Positions 14,199 through 20,251 of a stretch of DNA of 20,251 nucleotides are shown one piece after another. Every line of letters begins with the position of its first letter. Position 1 is the first letter of the stretch. Source of the DNA: an uncultured Collinsella sp. (GTDB lineage: Bacteria > Actinomycetota > Coriobacteriia > Coriobacteriales > Coriobacteriaceae); contig URMO01000033.1 of assembly GCA_900549085.1 (NCBI GenBank), positions 1 to 20,251 of the forward strand. The letters run 5' to 3'. The notes under the pieces were generated by a model. It did not search any database. It had not been told where the DNA came from and saw nothing but the letters and a program-made list of their open reading frames with translations. Position numbers and translations under genes: made by a program.

Positions 14199-14253
14199 GA
14201 GAAGAAAAACGACGAGCCCCGGGCGCAATGCCGTTGCGTTCCGGGCCTCGTCG
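14199..14253 (-). terminator. Intrinsic terminator of the topoisomerase operon
   Basis: In minus sense, CGACGAG (14253-14247) pairs with CTCGTCG (14216-14210). The stem continues through GGGCC-type pairs and a CGCAA/TTGCG tip with small bulges, followed by TTTTTCTTCTC. It lies 38 bases after the subunit A stop. Confidence 0.88.
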
Positions 14254-14290
14254 CTTTGCGAAGTATCTAACGATCTCGTTGCCGTGGTAC

Positions 14291-16531
14291 CTAGTCAAAC
14301 AAGCTCGGCATGTCGTTTTCTTTCATGAGGGCACCGGCAGAGGGGAGGCTCTGCGCGGTAAACTTCTCGGCCGAGACGCCGGCGCCAAGGATTTCTTCGG
14401 TCGTGCCGACGGTGGTGACCGAGCGGCCCTTCTTGGCGGTAAAGGCCTGGATGCCCTGCGTGTTGGTGGTCGTCTTGGTTTTGAGCAGCGACGTGTTGAA
14501 GTTCATCAGACGGTAGTCGCTCGAGACCAGCGCGATGTCGCGATCTTCCTTGAGCACCTGGGCATACAGCAGCTTGCTGCCGCCATAGATGGCGTTCTTC
14601 AGGCGCTTGCGGTTGGTCTTGGTGACATATCCAGAAAGTGCGACGCGCACCACACGGCCGTTCTCAAAGACGAACAGCACGTCGGCCTTGTAGTCATCGG
14701 GGTCGATGACCCAGATGACACTCTCGTCGGGTTCCATCTCAAGATCGGTCGGCAGGTACGAGCCCAGCTGGGCCGACTTGGTGTCCTCAAATGCCGCAAC
14801 CTTGCACTTGTACACCTGGCTCTTGTTGGTAAAGACCAGCAGCTCGTGGGTGTTGGAGGACGGAAACTCGATAAAGGGTTTGTCGCCGTCCTTGTACTTG
14901 AGCGTGGTTGCCTTCTTGAGCACTCGGTCGGTCATCTTTTTGAGGTAGCCATCGCGCGAGAGCATGATGGTGACCGGATACTCCTCGACCTCGGGCTCCA
15001 GGCTCACCTCGATGACCTCGTGGGGCTCAATCCTGCCCGTGCGGCGCGGCATCACGTACTTCTTGTTGACCGCGGCCAGCTCGTCGCTGATGACCTTCTT
15101 GATGTTGTCTTCGCTCGAGAGAATCTCCTCCAGCTCGGCAATCTCACCCTCGAGCTTGGCGATGTCCTTGGTGCGGTTGAGGATGTACTCCTCGTTGATG
15201 TTGCGGAGCTTAAGTTCGGCAACAAACTCGGCCTGGGTCTCATCGATGTCGAAACCCTTCATAAGGTTTGGCACGACCTCGGCCTCGAGCTTGGTGCCGC
15301 GGATGATGGCGATGGCCTTGTCGATGTCGAGCAGGATCGCCTCAAGGCCGTGCAGCAGGTGCAGACGCTCGGACTTTTTGCCCAGGTCAAAGTTAATGCG
15401 GCGACGCGTGGACTCAATACGCCACTTGACCCACTCGTGCAGAATCTGGCGCACGCCCATAACGCGGGGATAGCCGTCGACCAGCACGTTAAAGTTGCAC
15501 GAGAACGAATCCTGCAGCGTGGTCGAGCGATAGAGCTTGGCCATGAGCTTGTCGGGGTCGACGCCACGCTTAAGGTCGATGGCGATGCGCAGGCCCGAGA
15601 GGTCGGTCTCGTCGCGGATGTCGGCAATCTCCTTGACCTTGCCCTCTTTGGAGAGCTTGACGATGCGCTCGATGATGACATCGGTCTTGGTGGTGTAGGG
15701 GATCTCGTAGACCTCGATGATGCGCTCTTCAGGAATCCAACGCCAGCGGGAGCGAATCTGGAAGCTGCCAAGGCCGGTCTCGATGATCTTCTCCATCTCC
15801 TCGCGGCGGTAGATAATCTCGCCGCCGGTCGAGAAGTCGGGCATGGGCATGTACTCGAGCAGATCGCAGTCAGGATCCTGCAGGTAGTGCATCGTGGCGG
15901 TGCAGACCTCGTTGAGGTTGAAACCACAGATGTCAGACGCCATGGCGACACCGATGCCCTTGTTGGCCGAAACCAGAATATTGGGGAACGTGGTGGGCAG
16001 CAGGCGCGGTTCCTTCATGGCGCCGTCGTAGCTGTCGACGAAGTCGACCGGGTCCTTGTCGATGTCCTTGAAGATCTCGGCGCTGATGGGGGAGAGCTTG
16101 GCCTCGGTATAACGCGAGGCGGCGTAGCTCAGGTCGCCCGAATAGTACTTGCCAAAGTTGCCCTTCGACTCCACGAAGGGCGCAAGCAGAGCTTCGTTGC
16201 CCGTCGCCAGACGCACCATCGTCTCGTAGATCGCGGCATCGCCGTGCGGGTTGAGCTTCATGGTCTGACCCACAATGTTGGCGCTCTTCTGGCGCTCGCC
16301 CTTGAGCAGGCCCATCTTGTACATGGTGTAGAGTAGCTTGCGGTGCGAGGGCTTAAAGCCGTCGATCTCGGGGAACGCACGCGAGACGTTGACGCTCATG
16401 GCGTAGGGCATGTAGTTGACTTCGAGCGTCTGCGTAATCGGCTGATCAGTGACCTCGGAGTGCAGGCCGATGACGTTCTCGGCGTTGACCTGCTTTTTCT
16501 TTGGCTGGTTCTTCGTCTTCTTCTTTGCCAC
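14291..16531 (-). CDS. Type II DNA topoisomerase subunit A (GyrA/ParC-like)
   Basis: 746 residues from a GTG at 16531 (AGAGGAAATC just upstream). The basic N-terminus MAKKKTKNQPKKK precedes the breakage-reunion domain: FKPSHRKLLYTMY, NPHGDAAIYETMVRLAT and the DNA-cleaving Tyr141 in ASRYTEAKL. A long coiled-coil stretch (about 430-490) precedes the C-terminal beta-propeller-like region (about 510-720), which lacks the gyrase QRRGGKG box. It is therefore more like a topoisomerase IV-type decatenase than a gyrase. At the quinolone-contact positions, Ser83 and Asp87 (E. coli GyrA) correspond to Ala99 and Glu103. It forms the enzyme with the subunit encoded 45 bp upstream. Coriobacteriia are expected to have a canonical gyrase elsewhere. 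Confidence 0.92.
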   Translation of the reverse strand: MAKKKTKNQPKKKQVNAENVIGLHSEVTDQPITQTLEVNYMPYAMSVNVSRAFPEIDGFKPSHRKLLYTMYKMGLLKGERQKSANIVGQTMKLNPHGDAAIYETMVRLATGNEALLAPFVESKGNFGKYYSGDLSYAASRYTEAKLSPISAEIFKDIDKDPVDFVDSYDGAMKEPRLLPTTFPNILVSANKGIGVAMASDICGFNLNEVCTATMHYLQDPDCDLLEYMPMPDFSTGGEIIYRREEMEKIIETGLGSFQIRSRWRWIPEERIIEVYEIPYTTKTDVIIERIVKLSKEGKVKEIADIRDETDLSGLRIAIDLKRGVDPDKLMAKLYRSTTLQDSFSCNFNVLVDGYPRVMGVRQILHEWVKWRIESTRRRINFDLGKKSERLHLLHGLEAILLDIDKAIAIIRGTKLEAEVVPNLMKGFDIDETQAEFVAELKLRNINEEYILNRTKDIAKLEGEIAELEEILSSEDNIKKVISDELAAVNKKYVMPRRTGRIEPHEVIEVSLEPEVEEYPVTIMLSRDGYLKKMTDRVLKKATTLKYKDGDKPFIEFPSSNTHELLVFTNKSQVYKCKVAAFEDTKSAQLGSYLPTDLEMEPDESVIWVIDPDDYKADVLFVFENGRVVRVALSGYVTKTNRKRLKNAIYGGSKLLYAQVLKEDRDIALVSSDYRLMNFNTSLLKTKTTTNTQGIQAFTAKKGRSVTTVGTTEEILGAGVSAEKFTAQSLPSAGALMKENDMPSLFD

Positions 16532-16576
16532 GATTTCCTCTTGAACTTCTTATGGGCCGTCGTTATCGATTTGCTG

Positions 16577-18574
16577 CTACTGCAGGTCCAGCTGGTCCAG
16601 GTATTCCTTGCCGTGCTCGGAGATATGGCGCTTGCGGCCTGCCTCGTCGTTGCCAAGCAAAAGGTTGAACATGGTTTCCATCTTGGTGACGTCCTCGGGC
16701 TCCACCTTGATCAGGCGGCGCGTCTCGGGGTTCATGGTGGTGAGCCACATCATGTCCGGATCGTTCTCACCAAGACCCTTGGAGCGGTTGATCGAGCACT
16801 TTTGGTCGCCGATCTCTTTGAGGATGCCGTTCTTCTCGAGCTCGGTGTAGGCAAAGTAGGTCTTCTCTTTGCAGTTGATCTCGTAGAGCGGCGACTCGGC
16901 GATATACACGTAACCCTCGTCGATAAGTGTGGGCACCAGGCGGTAGAGCATGGTGAGCACGAGCGTGCGGATGTGATAACCGTCGACGTCGGCGTCCGTA
17001 CAGATGATGACCTTGTTCCAGTTGAGGTTGTCCAGGTCAAAGGCGCCGAGGTTCTTGATGCGCTTGTCCTTGATCTCCACACCGCAGCCCAGCACGCGCA
17101 TAAGGTCCATGATGATGTCGGACTTAAAGATGCGCGGATAATCCTCCTTCAGGCAGTTGAGGATCTTACCGCGGACGGGCATAACGCCCTGGAACTCGGC
17201 ATCGCGCGAGGTGCGAATGGCGCCTGCTGCCGAGTCGCCCTCTACGATGTAGATCTCGCGGCGGCTCTTGTCCTTGGAGCGGCAGTCGATGAACTTCTGC
17301 ACGCGGTTGGCCATGTCGGTCTTCTGCTGCAGGTTGGTCTTGATGCTCTGACGCGTCTTCTCGGCGTTCTCGCGCGAGCGCTTGTTGATGAGCACCTGCT
17401 CCATGATCTTGTTGGCGGCGTCTTTATTCTCGATCAAGTAGGTCGAGAGGCGCTCCTTAAAGAAGGCCGTCATAGCCTGCTGGATAAAGCGGTTATTGAT
17501 GGCCTTCTTGGTCTGGTTCTCGTAGGACGTCTGAGTGGAGAAGCAGTTGGTCACCAGCACCAGGCAGTCCTGGACGTCCTGCCATTTGATGCCGCTCTCG
17601 TTTTTGTTGTATTTGCCCTGTTGCTTGATGTAGGCATCGATGGCGCTGGTCAGAGCGCTACGGGCGGCCTTCTCGGGCGAACCGCCGTTCTCGAGCCACG
17701 ATGAATTGTGGTAGTACTCCTGCATCATGAAGGTGCGCGAGAAGCACATGCATGCGGTGATTTTTACGTTGTAATCGGGCAGGTCCTCGCGATCGCGACC
17801 GCGACGGTCGGCCTCGATAAAGAAGGGCTCGGTGAGGTAGTCGGTACCGACCTTCTCGAGCACGTAGTCTTCGATGCCCTTGGGATAGCAAAAATCCTCT
17901 TCGGAAAACTCGCCATCGTCACCTTCGATGCGCAGGCGGAAGGTCACGTTGGCGTTGACCACGGCCTGGCGGCGCATGGTCTCGCGATACCAATCGTGGG
18001 GAATGCTAATCGAGGTAAAGACCTCAAGATCGGGACGCCATTTGATAGTGGTGCCGGTGCGGTTCTCGTCGCTGGGCTCAATCTCGAGTGCCTTCTTTTT
18101 GGCGCCGACAACCTTGCCCTTCTTAAAGTGCAGGGAGTACTTGTTGCCGTCGCGCCAAACCGTGACGTCCATGTATTCGGAAGCGTACTGAGTCGCGCAG
18201 GAGCCCAGGCCGTTGGTGCCGAGCGAGAAGTCGTAGTCGCCGCCCTGGTTGTTATTGTATTTGCCGCCGGCGTAGAGCTCGCAAAAGACGAGCTCCCAGT
18301 TAAAGCGCTTCTCGGAAGGGTTCCAGTCGAGCGGGCAGCCACGGCCGTTGTCCTCTACCTGGATAGAGCCATCGCGAAAAGCGGTAAGGGTGATGAGCTT
18401 GCCGTAGCCCTGGCGCGCCTCGTCAACGGCGTTGGACAGGATCTCGAAGGCGGCATGCGCACAGCCGTCGAGTCCATCCGAGCCAAAGATGACGGCGGGG
18501 CGCAGGCGTACGCGCTCCTCGTCCTTGAGCTGGCGGATACTGTCGTTACCATAGTTTGCGGTGTTTTTTGCCAT
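16577..18574 (-). CDS. Type II DNA topoisomerase subunit B (GyrB/ParE-like)
   Basis: 665 residues from the ATG at 18574. AAAGGAG is unusually far (16 bases), but no start codon lies between; an ATG 13 codons earlier has no ribosome-binding site. The GHKL ATPase domain has Glu44 in FEILSNAVDEA, EDNGRG (74-79) and GTNGLGS (119-125). The transducer follows, then the Toprim domain with VEGDSAAG, PVRGKILN and TDADVDGYHIR, and SKGLGENDPDMMW near the end. RPAVIFGSDG replaces the usual RKRPGMYIG, and Arg replaces the Lys of PLKGK, both marks of a divergent clade. It drives ATP-dependent strand passage with subunit A. The pair is transcribed from 18622 or so to the terminator at 14199. Confidence 0.92.
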   Translation of the reverse strand: MAKNTANYGNDSIRQLKDEERVRLRPAVIFGSDGLDGCAHAAFEILSNAVDEARQGYGKLITLTAFRDGSIQVEDNGRGCPLDWNPSEKRFNWELVFCELYAGGKYNNNQGGDYDFSLGTNGLGSCATQYASEYMDVTVWRDGNKYSLHFKKGKVVGAKKKALEIEPSDENRTGTTIKWRPDLEVFTSISIPHDWYRETMRRQAVVNANVTFRLRIEGDDGEFSEEDFCYPKGIEDYVLEKVGTDYLTEPFFIEADRRGRDREDLPDYNVKITACMCFSRTFMMQEYYHNSSWLENGGSPEKAARSALTSAIDAYIKQQGKYNKNESGIKWQDVQDCLVLVTNCFSTQTSYENQTKKAINNRFIQQAMTAFFKERLSTYLIENKDAANKIMEQVLINKRSRENAEKTRQSIKTNLQQKTDMANRVQKFIDCRSKDKSRREIYIVEGDSAAGAIRTSRDAEFQGVMPVRGKILNCLKEDYPRIFKSDIIMDLMRVLGCGVEIKDKRIKNLGAFDLDNLNWNKVIICTDADVDGYHIRTLVLTMLYRLVPTLIDEGYVYIAESPLYEINCKEKTYFAYTELEKNGILKEIGDQKCSINRSKGLGENDPDMMWLTTMNPETRRLIKVEPEDVTKMETMFNLLLGNDEAGRKRHISEHGKEYLDQLDLQ

Positions 18575-18628
18575 ACTCGCTCTCTCGGTGCTCCTTTGCT
18601 GCGTTTTAGTCATATAGATAGTCAAGGT

Positions 18629-18657
18629 AGCATAGCCCAGCCCACAGACGATTCCAA
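18629..18657 (-). promoter_or_regulatory. Promoter of the topoisomerase operon
   Basis: In minus sense TTGGAA (18657-18652), a 17-bp spacer, then TATGCT (18634-18629). Start would be near 18622, giving a leader of about 48 bases. A CGAAC-AATC-GTTCG hairpin sits just upstream near 18675-18688. Confidence 0.5.
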
Positions 18658-18726
18658 CCAACACGAAATCCATCGAACAATCGTTCGGTTAGATAATGAA
18701 TGCTCGGGATGCGGGAGGAGCCTGTC

Positions 18727-20109
18727 CTATTCAAACATCTGCGGCAGGTCGATGAAGACGGTTTGATCGCTTTCGCCAGCTTCGAAGCCCGAACGGGAGA
18801 AGAATCCATAGCGATGGCACTTGAGCCCCGTTGCCTCGACTTGGGCGATTTCCTCGTCGACCATTTTTTGCGTGATGGGGGATTTGCGGAACTTTGCTTC
18901 ATAGAATGCGTAGCCCTCGGGGTCTTGCGTTACCACATCGAATTCGCCGCTCGCTTTGTTTGCGGGATCGTCGTACCAGTACTTGCCAATGGCGTCGAAA
19001 GCCGGTTCGATCTTGCCGGTCCTGTTTTGCCGCACGAGGTATTGACGGCAGATCTCCTCGAACATATGTGGAACGTAGTTTTCCTCGAAGTCTTGGGAGA
19101 CGTGACGATCATAGAAGACTTCCGGGTCGAGCAGCTGACGCGCAGAGGCATTGCGGAAAACGTAGCGATAGTAAAAGAGCGAAAGTGGGTCCACTACAAA
19201 GTAGCCAGACTTGCGCTTGTTCGTAGGGTCGTTGATGGGTGCGCGCTTTTGGACGATTTCGAGTGACATGAGCTTGTCGAGTACGTCTGCCATGGCCGGA
19301 CCACTCGAGACGTGCGACTGTGCCAGCACGTCCCCCCAACGGGAGTAACCTTGTGCGAGAGCTCCGAAAACTTCGTTGGCGTTGGTCATCTTCGAGATCT
19401 CGGCGTTGAGATAGGACGGCACTTCGCTTTCTAAGCGTGCGCCAGGTTCTGTGACGAGTTCGATGATGTTGTCGCGTACGCTTTGGGACTGATCGATGAG
19501 GCGATTGTAAAAGGGGATGCCGCCAAAAACGCTATAGAGCCGCACCTTGTCCTCGGGTGAGAACGCGGGATAGAATTTCGCAGCGTCAAAGTAGTCCATG
19601 GGCTTAAGCTCAAGCGCGAGATCAATTCGCCCGTAGAGGGGGCTCTCATGCTCGATGAGGGATTTCATAATCTCAACGTAGGAGCCGCACAGGACAATGT
19701 TTAAACGTGAGTCTTCCCTGTGAGCGTCGATTGAGGTCTGGAGAATGCTGTCTAAGCCTTTAACCGCATCTCTCAAGTAGGGGTATTCGTCGAGAACAAG
19801 GGTAACGTTCTTGTCTTTGGCTTGGGCAAACAGAAATTCGATGAGCTCGCGGATGCCTGTGAAGGCGAGCGGAGGAAAGCTCAGCGCGTCAGCAACAAGG
19901 GCGGACAGACTCTCTAGGTTGTCTGCCTCGGAGGTTTGGCGGCACTCGTAATAGACCGTTGCGACGTCCGGCAAATCGGTTAGCGCCTGCTTGATGAGCT
20001 CACTTTTTCCGACGCGACGCCTGCCGTAAATGAGAACATTGCGCTGCTCGGGTGCTTTGAGCGTTTTCTTAATACGGGCGAGCTCACGCTCCCTGCCAAT
20101 GAATTTCAC
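18727..20109 (-). CDS. Archaeal-type ATPase with DUF234 nuclease-like domain
   Basis: 460 residues from a GTG at 20109, with AAGGAA nine bases upstream. FIGRERELARI opens the protein. Walker A is GRRRVGKS (29-36), Walker B is VTLVLDEYP with Asp107-Glu108, and the sensor strand LNIVLCGSYVEIM is at about 136-148. A winged-helix region spans about 243-292 (VFGALAQGYSRWGDVLAQSH). The C-terminal DUF234 part keeps a full PD-(D/E)xK-like set: Glu351, Asp391 in GEFDVV, and Glu404-Ala-Lys406 in FYEAKF. The protein may therefore be a DNA-binding, ATP-driven nuclease. No partner gene is evident. Four 18-bp palindromes lie immediately upstream. It is 152 bp from the topoisomerase start and in the same direction, but that operon has its own promoter. 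Confidence 0.9.
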   Translation of the reverse strand: MKFIGRERELARIKKTLKAPEQRNVLIYGRRRVGKSELIKQALTDLPDVATVYYECRQTSEADNLESLSALVADALSFPPLAFTGIRELIEFLFAQAKDKNVTLVLDEYPYLRDAVKGLDSILQTSIDAHREDSRLNIVLCGSYVEIMKSLIEHESPLYGRIDLALELKPMDYFDAAKFYPAFSPEDKVRLYSVFGGIPFYNRLIDQSQSVRDNIIELVTEPGARLESEVPSYLNAEISKMTNANEVFGALAQGYSRWGDVLAQSHVSSGPAMADVLDKLMSLEIVQKRAPINDPTNKRKSGYFVVDPLSLFYYRYVFRNASARQLLDPEVFYDRHVSQDFEENYVPHMFEEICRQYLVRQNRTGKIEPAFDAIGKYWYDDPANKASGEFDVVTQDPEGYAFYEAKFRKSPITQKMVDEEIAQVEATGLKCHRYGFFSRSGFEAGESDQTVFIDLPQMFE

Positions 20110-20111
20110 TT

Positions 20112-20213
20112 ACTCGGTTCCTTCCGACTCGGTTTTGTCCGAGTTAATTGTATCGCATGGATCAGTTTATGCCCGAGTTTACTCGGACACAACCGAGTCG
20201 GTTCTGTCCGAGT
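20112..20213. promoter_or_regulatory. Array of four 18-bp palindromic operators ahead of the DUF234 ATPase gene
   Basis: Sites at 20112-20129, 20127-20144, 20181-20198 and 20196-20213 share the form ACTCGG-N6-CCGAGT. Two are perfect in the arms and two carry one change. Read in a common direction the consensus is ACTCGGACANAACCGAGT. Sites overlap by three bases in two pairs, and a half-site lies at 20173-20178. TACAAT (20152-20147, minus) between the pairs is the likely -10 box, so the near pair covers the transcription start and the far pair the upstream region. Confidence 0.88.
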
Positions 20214-20251
20214 AAGTTTGAATAGCGGATCGAAATTGCTATGTCCGCATG

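Noticed and set aside
14228..16336. 702-codon plus-strand frame opposite topoisomerase subunit A
   Set aside because: Antisense shadow; the minus-strand frame has the catalytic Tyr and all family motifs.
18575..18673. N-terminal extension of topoisomerase subunit B (MDFVLVG...)
   Set aside because: It would add a hydrophobic segment foreign to the family, lacks a ribosome-binding site and spans the likely promoter.
16343..18766. Long plus-strand frames opposite topoisomerase subunit B
   Set aside because: Antisense shadows of a protein with complete GHKL and Toprim motifs.

Overview
The window looks like chromosomal DNA of a gut Coriobacteriia member (Collinsella or Olsenella-like). This is an inference from overall high GC, a second divergent type II topoisomerase pair, several orphan AAA ATPase genes and a lantibiotic-immunity-type ABC operon. 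Composition is mosaic: about 1.5-6.4 kb is extremely GC-rich, 8.1-9.5 kb is much more AT-rich, and the topoisomerase block at 14.3-18.6 kb is intermediate. No rRNA, tRNA, CRISPR array or insertion sequence was seen.

Layout. (a) 1-1421: a gene-poor stretch with nested inverted repeats, a promoter with a 5' hairpin, a GyrI-like ligand-binding protein, and a histidine-kinase fragment. (b) 6337-1501, minus strand: a compact six-gene operon of ABC ATPase, two permeases, a YxeA-like exported protein, an OmpR-type regulator and a histidine kinase. This is the classic sense-and-export arrangement for cell-envelope peptide antibiotics. (c) 6.4-8.0 kb: a truncated tetR start, a ToxN/TenpN-like type III toxin gene behind a hairpin-rich leader, and a convergent yjdF gene with a riboswitch-like leader. 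(d) 8.1-9.65 kb: an AAA_14/DUF4143 ATPase under a dyad-containing promoter, ending in a strong terminator. (e) 9.7-12.84 kb: a MerR regulator divergent from a carboxymuconolactone decarboxylase-cupin fusion, an alpha/beta hydrolase broken by an in-frame TGA, and a flavodoxin-type reductase. This looks like an electrophile or quinone response cluster. (f) 12.84-14.1 kb: a large palindrome and a frameshifted AAA ATPase-winged-helix gene preceded by three 19-bp repeats. (g) 14.2-18.66 kb: topoisomerase subunits B then A on the minus strand, with promoter and terminator. (h) 18.7-20.2 kb: an ATPase with a DUF234 nuclease-like domain preceded by four 18-bp palindromes.

The most notable pattern is that all three AAA ATPase genes, each of a different subfamily, carry a private set of dyads or repeats directly upstream, with unrelated sequences. 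This suggests self-recognising ATPase/cis-site modules. Other strong points are the candidate type III toxin-antitoxin locus with a structured but non-repetitive leader, the yjdF leader, and the topoisomerase with altered quinolone-contact residues.
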